Positions 1-10,862 of a stretch of 64,000 nucleotides of DNA are shown one piece after another; within the stretch, counting starts at the first letter, position 1; the number at the start of each line of letters is the position of its first letter. The translations under genes and the position numbers were made by a program. The notes under the pieces were generated by a model. The model worked only from the letters and a program-made list of their open reading frames with translations, was not told where the DNA came from and made no database searches. This DNA is from Lathyrus oleraceus (lineage: Eukaryota; Streptophyta; Magnoliopsida; Fabales; Fabaceae): NCBI RefSeq assembly GCF_024323335.1, contig NC_066579.1, positions 130,185,354 through 130,249,353 on the forward strand, given 5' to 3'.

Positions 1-759
1 GTGTTGCCTAAGCAGATTCTGAAGAAGATTGATGTGGAAGGGTTTGTGCTTACTCCCAGTGACCTGATCGTTCGTGCTTTCGACGGCTCCAAACGTTCTG
101 TGTGTGGGGAAGTTACCTTGCCTGTGAAGATAGGTCCTGAGGTATTCGATATCATCTTCTATGTTATGGACATCCAGCCCGCCTATAGTTGTTTATTGGG
201 GCGTCCATGGATTCATGCAGCAGGGGCAGTCTCGTCGACTCTCCATCAAAAGCTCAAGTATGTCTGGAACGGTCAGATTGTGACCGTGTGCGGTGAAGAA
301 GAGATTCTGGTGAGTCATCTATCCTCGTTCAAATATGTTGAGGTGGATGGCGAGATCCACGAAACCTTATGCCAGGCGTTTGAGACTGTGGCTCTTGAGA
401 AAGTGGCGTACGCTGAGCAGAGGAAGCCAGGTGCTTCAATTACTTCTTACAAGCAGGCTAAGGAGGTTGTTGATTCTGGCAAAGCTGAAGGCTGGGGCAA
501 GATGGTGGATTTGCCTGTCAAAGAAGACAAATTTGGCGTTGGTTATGAGCCTCTCCAAGCAGAGCAGAATGGTCAAGCGGGTCCGAGTACCTTTACCAGC
601 GCTGGGCTGATGAATCATGGCGACGTCTCTGCAACCGGTAGTGAAGACTGTGACAGTGATTGTGATTTGGACAACTGGGTTCGCCCGTGTGCACCAGGGG
701 GGTCTATCAACAACTGGACGGCTGAAGAAGTGGTTCAAGTTACTCTTCTGACAGAGTAA
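1..759 (+). CDS. pol: Ogre-type pol: C-terminal part of aspartic protease and linker (first exon, partial)
   Basis: The frame is open from the window edge to a TAA at 757-759. The first 110 residues or so resemble the C-terminal half of a retropepsin-like protease, with a family-typical LLGRPWIH motif near residues 65-72. The catalytic D-S/T-G would lie upstream, outside the window. About 130 residues of acidic, weakly conserved linker follow. The stop is probably not used in the spliced RNA, because a GTAAT donor begins at 756, one base before it. The protein would process the Gag-Pol polyprotein in virus-like particles. The assignment rests on the LGRPW motif and the downstream RT. Confidence 0.75.
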   Translation: MLPKQILKKIDVEGFVLTPSDLIVRAFDGSKRSVCGEVTLPVKIGPEVFDIIFYVMDIQPAYSCLLGRPWIHAAGAVSSTLHQKLKYVWNGQIVTVCGEEEILVSHLSSFKYVEVDGEIHETLCQAFETVALEKVAYAEQRKPGASITSYKQAKEVVDSGKAEGWGKMVDLPVKEDKFGVGYEPLQAEQNGQAGPSTFTSAGLMNHGDVSATGSEDCDSDCDLDNWVRPCAPGGSINNWTAEEVVQVTLLTE

Positions 760-1005
760 TTTTCTGTTGTTTTTTCATTTTGCATGAAAATCCTACGATC
801 TGCCCAAGGCGTAGTGATTCATTGTAGGGCCTCATCATGTTTTAATGATTATCATTAATGAAGGACATTTTTTGCAATCAAACTTTGTGATCCCTGTCTT
901 TCTATTTTTTGTTTTCATCTTTTTCAAAACAATAAAAATGGCAATGTTTTTGTTTTTTGTGACTTTATTGAACTCTTTTTCTAAAACAAAGCATTAAACA
1001 TGCAG
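756..1005 (+). other. Probable spliceosomal intron between protease and RT of element A
   Basis: The 250 bp segment starts GTAATT and ends TGCAG after a T-rich stretch, and it is much more T-rich than its flanks. Removing 756-1005 joins the protease frame to the RT frame without changing phase: two bases of a codon remain before the donor and one is supplied after the acceptor. The TAA at 757 then falls inside the intron. Ogre elements are known to carry an intron at this place. The splice sites are predicted by eye. Confidence 0.7.
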
Positions 1006-2290
1006 AAGCGATCTTATGGCATTCACTATGAACAGTTCTGTTATGGCTCAGTATGATTTCGACAATCCCATCTACCAAGCTGAAGAGGAGAGTGAGGAAG
1101 ACTGTGAACTTCCTGCAGAATTGGTCAGATTGCTGAAGCAGGAGGAAAGGGTCATCCAACCTCATCAGGAGGAGTTGGAGGTTGTTAATTTGGGTACTGA
1201 GGACGCCAAAAGAGAAATCAAGATTGGGGCTGCTTTAGAGGACTCTGTCAAGAGGAGGCTGATTGAGATGCTGAGAGCATATGTGGAGATATTCGCCTGG
1301 TCATATCAAGATATGCCTGGGTTGGATACAGACATTGTGGTGCATCGATTACCTCTTAGAGAAGGATGTCCTTCGGTCAAGCAGAAGCTTCGTAGAACGA
1401 GTCCTGATATGGCAACTAAGATCAAGGAAGAGGTTCAGAAGCAGTGGGATGCAGGTTTTTTGGCTGTCACAAGTTATCCCCCATGGGTGGCCAACATCGT
1501 TCCTGTACCGAAGAAGGATGGAAAAGTCAAAATGTGTGTCGATTACCGGGATTTGAATAGAGCGAGTCCGAAAGATGATTTCCCATTACCTCACATTGAT
1601 GTATTGGTTGATAATACGGCTCAATCCTCGGTATTCTCTTTCATGGATGGTTTCTCTGGATATAATCAGATCAAGATGGCGCCAGAGGACATGGAAAAGA
1701 CGACATTCATTACACCTTGGGGCACGTTCTGCTATAAGGTGATGCCATTTGGGCTAAAGAATGCTGGTGCTACCTATCAGAGGGCAATGACGACTCTTTT
1801 TCATGACATGATGCACAAAGAAATTGAAGTGTACGTAGATGATATGATCGCGAAGTCGCAGACAGAAGAGGAGCACCTGGTTAATTTGCAGAAGCTGTTT
1901 GACTGGTTGAGAAAGTTCAAGCTGAGGTTGAATCCGAACAAGTGTACGTTTGGGGTGAGATCAGGGAAGCTTTTAGGCTTCATTGTCAGTGAGAAAGGGA
2001 TTGAGGTTGATCCAGCAAAAGTCAAAGCTATTCAAGAGATGCCTGAACCGAAAACGGAAAAGCAGGTCCGTGGGTTTTTAGGGAGATTGAACTACATTGC
2101 AAGGTTCATATCTCATCTAACAGCCACGTGCGAACCAATTTTCAAACTGCTTAGAAAGAATCAGGCGATCAAGTGGAATGATGATTATCAGAAAGCTTTT
2201 GACAAGATTAAAGAGTATTTACAGGGAACCTCCAATCCTTATACCTCCAGTTCCAGGGAGACCTTTGATAATGTACCTGTCAGTGACTGA
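1006..2290 (+). pseudogene. pol: Ogre-type pol: reverse transcriptase (frame broken at its 3' end)
   Basis: This is a Ty3/gypsy reverse transcriptase that copies element RNA to DNA in the cytoplasmic particle. The frame is open from 998 and the first ATG is at 1016. Visible motifs include PPWVANIVPVPKKDG, CVDYRDLNRASPKDDFPLP, FSFMDGFSGYNQI, MPFGLKNAGATYQR and the catalytic YVDD near residue 273 (about nt 1832-1846). The thumb motif LLGFIVSEKGIEVDP follows. At about 2223-2226 the true frame leaves this one: a run of three G after ACA appears to carry one extra base. The last 20 or so residues up to 2290 are therefore out-of-frame sequence. The RNase H and integrase part continues in the +1-related frame, so this copy probably cannot make an intact Pol. 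Confidence 0.88.
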
Positions 2291-4484
2291 GAACTCGATG
2301 GGGTGTGTATTGGGACAGCATGACGAGTCTGGTCGAAAAGAGCATGCCATATACTACCTTAGCAAAAAGTTTACCGACTGTGAAACAAGATATTCACTGC
2401 TCGAGAAAACTTGCTGTGCTTTGGCCTGGGCTTCTCGCCGACTGAGGCAGTATATGTTGAACCATACTACCTTATTGATTTCTAAGATGGATCCAGTGAA
2501 GTACATCTTTGAGAAACCGGCTCTCACCGAGCGCGTTGCTCGTTGGCAGATGATTCTAACAGAATATGATATTCAGTATACGTCACAAAAGGCCATCAAA
2601 GGTAGTATTCTGTCAGACTACCTCGCCGAGCAACCAATTGATGACTATCAGCCTATGATGTTTGAATTCCCTGATGAAGACATCATGTATCTGAAGATGA
2701 AAGATTGTGAAGAGCCTCTTGTCGAGGAAGGACCGGATCCTGATGACAAGTGGACACTGATGTTTGATGGGGCTGTGAATATGAACGGTAACGGTGTTGG
2801 GGCAGTATTGATCAATCCTAAAGGTGCTCATATACCTTTTTCTGCCAGATTGACGTTTGACGTCACCAACAACGAAGCTGAGTATGAGGCTTGTATCATG
2901 GGGATAGAAGAAGCCATTGATCTGAGGATCAAAACTCTTGATATATTTGGAGATTCAGCTCTAGTGGTCAATCAAGTCAATGGAGATTGGAATACGAATC
3001 AGCCGCATTTGATTCCGTATAGAGATTACACCAGAAGAATACTGACGTTCTTCAAGAAGGTGAAGTTGTATCATGTCCCCCGGGATGAGAATCAAATGGC
3101 TGATGCCTTGGCTACTTTGTCGTCTATGATCAAAGTTCATTGGTGGAATCATGTGCCACATGTTGCGGTGAATCGACTCGAGAGGCCTGCGTATGTGTTT
3201 GCAGCCGAGTCTGTTGTGGGTGATGAGAAGCCGTGGTATTATGACATCAAGAACTTCCTCAAGACTCAGGAGTATCCTGAAGGTGCGTCGAAGAATGACA
3301 AGAAAACCCTGAGGAGGCTAGCTGGAAGCTTCTATTTGAATCAGGATGATGTGCTGTATAAGAGAAACTATGACATGGTCTTGCTCAGATGCGTGGACAG
3401 ACCCGAGGCGGACATGTTAATGCAGGAAGTTCATGAAGGTTCCTTTGGTACTCATGCCGGCGGACATGCAATGGCTAAGAAATTGTTGAGAGCGGGTTAT
3501 TACTGGATGACTATGGAATCCGATTGTTTCAAGTATGCTCGGAAGTGCCATAAGTGTCAAATCTATGCTGATAAGGTGCATGTACCACCAAGCCCTCTGA
3601 ATGTCATGAATTCGCCTTGGCCGTTTGCCATGTGGGGCATTGATATGATTGGGAAGATTGAGCCTACTGCTTCGAATGGACATCGCTTCATCTTGGTTGC
3701 GATTGACTATTTCACCAAGTGGGTGGAAGCAGCTTCCTATGCTAACGTTACCAAACAAGTGGTTACCCGGTTCATCAAGAAAGAAATCATATGTCGTTAT
3801 GGAGTTCTTGAGAGAATCATCACTGACAATGGTTCGAATCTCAATAACAAGATGATGAAAGAGCTTTGTAAAGATTTCAAGATTGAACATCACAATTCTT
3901 CTCCTTACAGACCGAAGATGAATGGTGCTGTAGAAGCGGCGAACAAGAATATCAAGAAGATTGTGCAGAAGATGGTCGTTACGTACAAGGATTGGCATGA
4001 GATGCTGCCTTTCGCTTTGCATGGGTACCGTACCTCAGTACGTACGTCGACCGGGGCAACCCCTTACTCCCTTGTGTATGGTATGGAAGCTGTCCTACCT
4101 GTTGAAGTGGAGATTCCTTCTCTGAGAGTTTTATTGGATGTCAAGCTGGACGAAGCCGAGTGGATTCGAACAAGGTTTAACGAGTTGAGCCTTATCGAAG
4201 AGAGACGGCTAGCAGCTGTATGCCATGGACAGTTGTATCAACGAAGGATGAAGCGAGCCTTTGATCAGAAAGTGCGTCCTCGAAGCTATCAGATCGGTGA
4301 TCTAGTTTTGAAGAGGATCCTCCCTCCCGGTGCAGATAACAGGGGCAAGTGGACTCCTAATTATGAAGGTCCATATGTTGTGAAAAAGGTATTCTCCGGT
4401 GGAGCCTTGATGCTTACAACTATGGATGGTGAAGATTTTCCGTCTCCTGTTAACTCAGATGTAGTCAAAAAATACTTCGCATAA
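2178..4484 (+). pseudogene. pol: Ogre-type pol: RNase H, second RNase H and integrase
   Basis: The genuine coding part begins about 2226, after the frameshift; the beginning of this frame is out-of-frame RT. The order is: classical RNase H (about 2250-2640, with YYLSKKFTDCETRYS and ending DYLAEQ); a second, archaeal-type RNase H (about 2750-3130, with acidic residues in FDGAVN, NNEAEYEA, FGDSALVVNQ and DENQMADALA); and integrase (about 3400-4480). Integrase shows an HHCC finger ending CHKC, and catalytic D, D and E in WGIDMIG, ITDNGSN and NGAVEAANK. A GPYVV motif near the C-terminus matches the GPY/F module. The protein ends 10 bp before the first stem-loop of the 3' region. The tandem duplication breakpoint (2808) lies inside the second RNase H. 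Confidence 0.92.
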
Positions 4485-4493
4485 ATTGACCCG

Positions 4494-4700
4494 CTGGACA
4501 AAAAGAAAAAAAGAGTCCAGGCAAAAAAAGGGCATCCCGGCGAACCAAAAAACAGAAAAAAAGGTTCGGGCAAAAATTAGGGAATAAAATGAAAAGAATT
4601 TGTACACCCGGTAAGTCGAAAACCCGCAAGGGCGGCTTAGGCAAAAATGGGTATCCCGGTGGATTGAAAACCCGAAAGGGCGATCCAGCCAAAAGAGGGA
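4494..4700 (+). other. Four consecutive stem-loops, each followed by GCAAAAA-like or GCCAAAA text
   Basis: The stems are CTGGAC/GTCCAG (4494-4499 with 4515-4520), CGAACC/GGTTCG (4541-4546 with 4563-4568), TAAGTCG/CGGCTTA (4612-4618 with 4633-4639, one G-U pair) and GGATTG/CGATCC (4661-4666 with 4681-4686, one G-U pair). Each is followed at once by GGCAAAAA, or GCCAAAA for the last, and then a G-rich GGG..ATCCCGG-type linker. The stems are unrelated in sequence but all pair; loops are A-rich. They begin 10 bp after the integrase stop. A similar pair occurs in element B at 19967-20050. Confidence 0.7.
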
Positions 4701-5881
4701 TTAAAGCGAAGACTACAGTCTGAGTTGTCTGTACTTCATCAAGCTTTGTCGTCTGCCATCCGAAAGAGGTGATCCGTCCAGTCATTCTTCTCAGAAAGCA
4801 GGGAGTTGGGAGGAAAACTGATGATCTGTGAGTTATAACAGAATTGGGAAATAGTGGATGCCGTGTTCACATTGCCATTAGGATAGATTTTTCCTTTTAT
4901 GTGCAATTACCTCTTTCTAGGAATTGCTTCCCCATGTATTTGCCTTTTCAGGCGCATTTTCAATCAATAAAAGTCGTTATTCAGATAAATGGCTCTTTTG
5001 TTTTTATTTTTACTGTTTTGTTTGCAAAAATGTCCGAATTTTTGATAAGCATTGCATATAAGAACATGAAGGCTACACAATAACGTGCAAAAAGACAAAA
5101 CATTTGAAAATCATTTTGAATGTTGAGGACACTTGAGCGTATCTTGTCCATGTATCCCCTGGGGGCATTTTGTTGTGCTGTTTTTCAGGATTGGCATCTG
5201 TGAGGACGTTTCCTCAGCAGATATTTTCCCCAAGCAAGTTTGGAAGCTATCAGAGCTATGTTCCCCTGCGGAGATGTCTGTGGATAGTTCTATTTCCCAA
5301 CAGATCTAAGGATTGCCTATTCCCAGCAGGCCTGTATTTGCCGTTTTCCTCCCCGAGTGAGGCAGGTTCATTGAAATTTATCTCCAGCATTTATCCTATC
5401 TGTGGACTGAAGGATATCCCCAGCGGAGTTTACCTTTCCCCGGCAGCAGTGCTATTCTCCAACATGAGTGAGAAGTCGTTGCTCTCCCTGCAGAGTCTCC
5501 CCGCAGAGTTGAAGTACCCGATCAGTTTTGGCTCCCCAGCCGGAGTTTTTCATCATTTTTGCATTTTTGCATTTTAGTGATCATTGCATCCTCAAACTGC
5601 GTAGCATTCCCATTCAATATGGAGCATTACGCCATAGAAAAATTCAAACATATGCATTCATTTGTTAACCTCACCAGACCGTATCCCCGGCAGAGGCGGA
5701 TCATTTCATTCAACATCAGCACAGCAAGTCTGCTACAGTGGCTCTTGACAGCATTCAGGATTGATATTCCTCAGAGAGGTTTATTTCCTCACCCGTCCGA
5801 GGACGGAAAGTTTGTTTCTCCCCAGTAAGATCCCCAGCAAGTGGTCAACCTTGCCTTGACATATCTAAGATGACGTTCTTG
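4701..5881 (+). other. Non-coding 3' region of element A
   Basis: I see no coding sequence here. Open frames of 79-135 codons exist but have no recognisable motif and lie among stem-loop and repeat sequence. From about 5200 to 5830 the text repeatedly carries C-rich words of the form TCCCCAGC or CCCCGCAG, often flanked by short complementary arms: CCTC/GAGG around 5346-5360, GCCT/AGGC around 5317-5333, and the compact hairpin CCGTCCGAGGACGG around 5793-5806. Confidence 0.6.
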
Positions 5882-6912
5882 TGATACCGGTAAGTGTCAT
5901 GCCAGCACCCACGTGTGTTTCTTTGTTTGGTGTCGGTAAACACCATTGTTTCGGTGTCTGTAAACATCGAGTCTCATTCCAGTCATCAGTAAATGTCTGG
6001 TCATCATTTTTGGTGTCGGTAAACACCATTGTTTCGGTGTCTGTAAACATCGGGTTTTCTCCCCAATCGTCGGTAAATGTCTGGTCATCATTTTTGGTGT
6101 CGGTAAACACCATTGTTTCGGTGTCTGTAAACATCGGGTTTTCTCCCCAGTCATCGGTAAATGTCTAGTCATCATTTTTGGTGTCGGTAAACACCCTTGT
6201 TTCGGTGTCGGTAAACATCGAGTCTTTTCTGCAGTCATCGGTAAATGTCTGATAATCCCCAGCTAGAGATCCCCAGTAGAGTCATCGGTAAATGTCCTAT
6301 CTGGTTTCCAGTTGCAAATATTTGTTTTTTCCCTTAGTGAAGTGTTCCCCGGTCATCGGTAAATGTCTGGTCATTTTTGGATGTCGGTAAACGTCATCTT
6401 TCGATGTCGGTAAACGTCGAGTCTCATCCCAGTCATCGGTAAATGTCTGGTCATGCTTTGTTTCCTTGTTGATAAAATCAAGACCCCCAGAAGTCGTCGG
6501 TAAACGTCTTGTCTGATTACACCACAAAGATTTTTTCCCCCAAAGTGGAGACGCCATCGGTAAATGGCCCTGTATGCTTCGATATCGGTAAATATTGAAT
6601 GCCCAGTTTTATCCGCCATCGGTAAATGGCCCCGTTTTCTTCGATATCGGTAAATATCAGATCCCCAGTTGCAGTAGCCATCGGTAAATGGTCGAGTTGA
6701 AGTTGATATCGGTAAATGTCAAGTTTCTTTGAAGCCACCATCGGTAAATGGTTTTGCTTCCTTTTACATCAGAAGTTGTTTCCCAGCAGCCATCGGTAAA
6801 TGGTCTTGCTGAAGTTGATATCGATAAATATCAAGTTACCAGTTTCTAACCATCGGTAAATGGTTTCGCTTTTCTGAAGTTGTCAATTGCAGGCGTCATC
6901 GGTAAGTGACGT
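5882..6912 (+). repeat. Array of about 30 short hairpins with constant CGGTAA loop
   Basis: The array is of 16-20 nt inverted repeats sharing the loop CGGTAA (a few CTGTAA, CAGTAA or CGATAA). Stems vary but stay complementary: GGTGT/ACACC, GCCAT/ATGGC, ACCAT/ATGGT, GATAT/ATATC, AACCAT/ATGGTT, CGTCAT/GTGACG. Another class is CAGTCAT/ATGTCTG and AAGTCGT/ACGTCTT, where one T-T mismatch is kept at the same place. Spacers are 15-40 bp of unrelated text. The reading frames across it, on both strands, only reflect the repeat. Confidence 0.9.
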
Positions 6913-7030
6913 GGTTCTCCTTGTATCATATCCGGCAGAGTGCAAATTTCTACGGTTCTTGGTATTCAATCCCTGTTTACCCTGAAAGTCTGACAGCCGT
7001 TGCTATCATCCGTTCGGGTTCCCAACTGAT

Positions 7031-7044
7031 TGAATAGGGGCAGC
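7031..7044 (+). other. Polypurine tract of element A
   Basis: The sequence TGAATAGGGGCAGC stands directly before the LTR start TGTAGC. It would prime plus-strand DNA synthesis. The same core ATAGGGGCAGC precedes the 3' LTR of element B. Confidence 0.8.
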
Positions 7045-8069
7045 TGTAGCACCTCAAATTTGCACTTATCATTGTACATACATTTTCATTATTAGGTCAT
7101 TAACATTTAACATAGTCCACTGCATAGCATTGCATTGTCCTTTGCCCCAAGTGCAAGTCATCAGAAGAATTAAGTCAAACTGGTCAGGAGATCAGTCAGT
7201 CAAGCAAGCAAGTACAATTTCCAAGGAGACAAAGCCCTAGGGTTGGTCCAACATGTTCACATGACTTGGGGATCCATTTGAAGTGTTTTGATCAAGGATT
7301 GGATGTTCAGAAGTCATCAGTCAATGCACAGTCAGTCAGAAACCCTAAAAAGTCAAACTTGGTCAACTGGGCTTGATTTTATGGTTTTGATGGTTGGATT
7401 TGGTTTGAGAGAGCTCATTCATGTCCAAATAGGCCTCATGTATCATGTCAAAGACCATTATTGAAGAATTGGAAGCCAAATCAGAAATTTCCAAAAATAG
7501 AAATTGGACCTGTAACTGAAACTTGCCAAAAATGGAAACTTCTTGATCCCAAACTTATATCATGATACAAGCTTCAAATGAATTTTTGCCCAACATGAAA
7601 GTTGAATATCTTGTTCTCCCATTTCCAAAAAGTCCAAGAACTCTGAATTCCCATGTATGGTTGGCAAGATATGATCAATTCATTTTCAAAAATTCTTGAA
7701 CTTCAAAAGGCCATATCTCTCAAACCATTTGGCCAAATTTGGTGAGGTTTTTTCCAACAAGCCACATTTGACCTCCTCTTTCCAAAAATGTAACCCTCAT
7801 GCACCAAAACCTCATGGATCAAAATGGCCTTTTTGAACTTGCTTGAATTAATTTCAAGTGAGGTTGAAATTTGACTTTTCCAAATAAACATTTCTAATCA
7901 TTTTGGCCAATTGGGAATGTCTTGAAATGTCATTTGAAACATGTTGGAAGGCCCATTTTAGTGCTCTTGCCATTACACCTCACCAGATGGACAAAAGTGG
8001 CCAATTAGCAACTTTGATTTTAAAAACAAAACATGATTAGCACCTTGCTTATGCAACCTAAAAAAGACA

Positions 8070-8077
8070 TATATAAG
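8070..8077 (+). promoter_or_regulatory. Probable TATA box of LTR A
   Basis: TATATAAG, about 1 kb into the LTR, followed by AAACCCTAGCAGCC-type leader sequence. A sensible U3/R promoter position, inferred from sequence only. The duplicate is at 29458-29465. Confidence 0.55.
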
Positions 8078-10329
8078 CACATTTTCTGCCAAAAGAAACC
8101 CTAGCAGCCACTGAAAACCAACAGAACATCTCATTTTTCTCTCAAACACCATTTTTCTCATTCTTGCATTTTCTGACCAAAACCTCAAAGGAACTCGAGC
8201 CTTGGTTAGTGTTGCATCCTTCATCATCATTATTGAACCATTTGCCAACCTCATTCCACAACTGTAAGGCTTTCTTCATGGACTGCATTAAAGGAGCTCA
8301 TCAATGGCAGATGTCGAGTTAAGCCATGTCAAGGGTTGCTGAGCTAAACTTTCTTCACCATTCACCTTGTGGAAGCTAGTGGAGCATCTGTTTTGAGCCA
8401 ATACATCCAAACAACACCTGTTTCATCATCTTCTTCAAGATCAAGTAAGTTTTCGAGTTTCTCTATTTACAAAACTATGCTATGCTTATGATAGAGTGTG
8501 TTGTGCTGGTCATTTTGAAACTTGAATCATTGAAAACGGTTGGCTATTATGAAATTTATGACGATTTAAAGTTTGTTGCTCCAATATGTTTTTGCTCGAT
8601 TCATGATGCTGGGCTTGATTCATAGAAAATGGCTTTTGGAATGTTGATGTGTGTGGTTTGCTGGTCATGATGATGCCTTCATTTCGAATTTCTGGAAAAT
8701 AATTTTTTTTCGAATTTGATTGATGAAGATGAAGCACTGTAGCGTACGAAACCCTAGCTTCCTGCCCAGAAACACGTTTCGCCCTTGCATTGCATGTTCC
8801 TCCCAATTTCTGGGCCATGAAACCAATGACCGGATGCCACCTCACCAATCGCTGCGCACCGTTTCACTTAAAGTTCCCAGGAATTACCAATATGCCACTC
8901 CACGTTTTAATATTTATTTAAGTCATATTATTTCTTCAACATTTGTTCCATTTTGATGCTCAACTTATAAAAATCATTGCGCACCCAATTTTAATCCAAA
9001 ATTCATGGGGTTTTTTGTGGAATGTTCATCTCCATCTCTAGTTTTTTATCATATTTTTGCCAGATTTTTTTGATGAGTGGTTTTTAAATTATGCTAGGGT
9101 TTTGTTCATGTGTCCATATTTTGTACCTTTTGCCAAAAACATTTGTGAAATAATGATGCTTTATCCAATGGCTCCCAAATTTTTTGTGCTTAAACTAGAC
9201 ACATTAATGGTGATTTTGGTGTGGAGTTTGTGAATTTATCATTGCTGGTTTGTGAGTTATTATTTTTTGAATTAGGGTGTGACAATTTGTGTCACACCAA
9301 TGATGTGCAACTTCTTGATTTTCTTTACCATGCCTCTTGACCTCAAATTGGATTGAATTTTTGCATGAACCTACTCTTGGATGTCTAGTTTACATGTGAA
9401 TTTTCTTGGAATTATTTGTGGCATTTCCTAATTGTTTGGGATTTTCTCCCTTGTTTGGTCTTATGTTGACTTTTTGTGACACATGTACCCATTTCATTTG
9501 TGAAATTCTCATACTTTATTGGATGGACATGAAATTTGATATGTGATTAGTAGACATCTTAAGCTTTGCCATGGTTTTGATCCCATTCATTTCTCATATG
9601 CTATCACTGAGTTATGAGTTTTTGAAGTTGATACATGTTTGGTTGACTTCTTTGAGCATGTTTGAACTTGCCTTGCCTTTCTGATTTTCATTGACCTACT
9701 TCCTATGATCCAATTGAGTTGAAATTTGGTGTGCTTACCATGCTATGGATTATGTTTGATCATGATTTATTTGATGATTTTTGGGATTGTTTATGATTGG
9801 TTTTGAGTTGAGTCTTGCTGTTAACTTCTATGGGCTTCTAAATGCCATGCTTTGACCTAATCTGTTCATGAAATGATGATGATGATTGATATGAACATGA
9901 AACCAATTGAGTTTGCTTCTTTATTGCTTGAACTTGATTTTGATTGAAATTCATTTGCTGTTTTGACTTTCTTATCTCTTTTTGACCCTAGGCTTGTCCT
10001 AGTGGTCATGTTGCTCATGTTTAAGTTTGTTGTTTCAGGTTAAGCAACAAATACCCAAAGAGACCATTTCTTTTTGATTGAGCTTGCTTGAATATCATTG
10101 ACTAACTTGTTTGTTTTGTAGGTGGCTTGGCTCACATGCCTTAAGCCTTATGCCTTGCACATCCATTTGCTTCTGATTAACTGTTGATGTCTGTTTCTTT
10201 TTGCTTTGTTTGAAGTTGTATACTAATGTCTGCTTGACTATCTCAGGTGCTTTTAGTTGCTCAGTTCCTTGTGAACTTTTGCTTTGCTTTGCTTGTATAA
10301 GAAATTTGCATTGAGGTATATTTCTCATC

Positions 10330-10760
10330 TTCATGTAGTCTGGAAGACCTGGCCTGTTACTTGGCCAGGCAACTGTCTGAAGTCCTCCTTAAGAGGCAAT
10401 GTTTGTGTATGTTTACAATTTGTCCCTGTACATATGCAAAGACCTCCTAAGTGAAGAGGCAATTGGCAGAACTCAAGGGATATGCAACCTATCCCCTGCT
10501 ATTCTGTGTGTCATCTGCTTTGCTCACATCACTGTGTTGATGCATTGCAGATGCAAACCCAAGATCTTGTACAATTGTACAGTTGAGTCAGTTTCAAATG
10601 TGTAGAGGGGTTCCCACTTTCTGAACCCACACATTCTTGTCTTAAGCTCTCCCAGGCCAGGGATAAGAGCTGTGAAGTCTCATCTTCACTCACCTTTCAT
10701 CTGCTTCACCTTAGCCCCTCAATGGCAAGGTTAAGAGCTAACACTACCCAGTTCCAGTGG
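10330..10760 (+). other. Run of perfect hairpins in LTR A
   Basis: A dense series of short perfect inverted repeats: CCTGGCC/GGCCAGG about an 8 nt loop (near 10347-10368), CCTC/GAGG twice, GGGATA/TATCCC about 7 nt (near 10477-10495), TGTACAATTGTACA (near 10568-10581), GGGTTC/GAACCC (near 10607-10627) and AGCTCT/AGAGCT. No coding sense is visible. The duplicate runs at about 31718-32147. Confidence 0.55.
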
Positions 10761-10862
10761 TTTGTTTGTTGAGGTTGATATGACCCCTCGACTAAAACCT
10801 GACCTTGTTTGAGCCCATTGCTTGCATATAGTGTGTGCTACTTGTGTTTGTGTGTTTGCTTT

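Noticed and set aside
4844..5828. Several 79-135 codon frames in the 3' region of A
   Set aside because: No recognisable motif, composition follows the C-rich-loop repeats, and they lie after the integrase stop in a region normally untranslated.
5865..6238. Repeating open frames on both strands in the CGGTAA array that look like a tandem-repeat protein
   Set aside because: The periodic residues are just the hairpin repeat translated; no start context, domain or conservation beyond the repeat itself.
5882..6912. CRISPR-like array (regular repeats with spacers)
   Set aside because: Repeats are very short with changing arms, spacers are not of uniform length, no cas genes, and the surrounding DNA is a plant retroelement.
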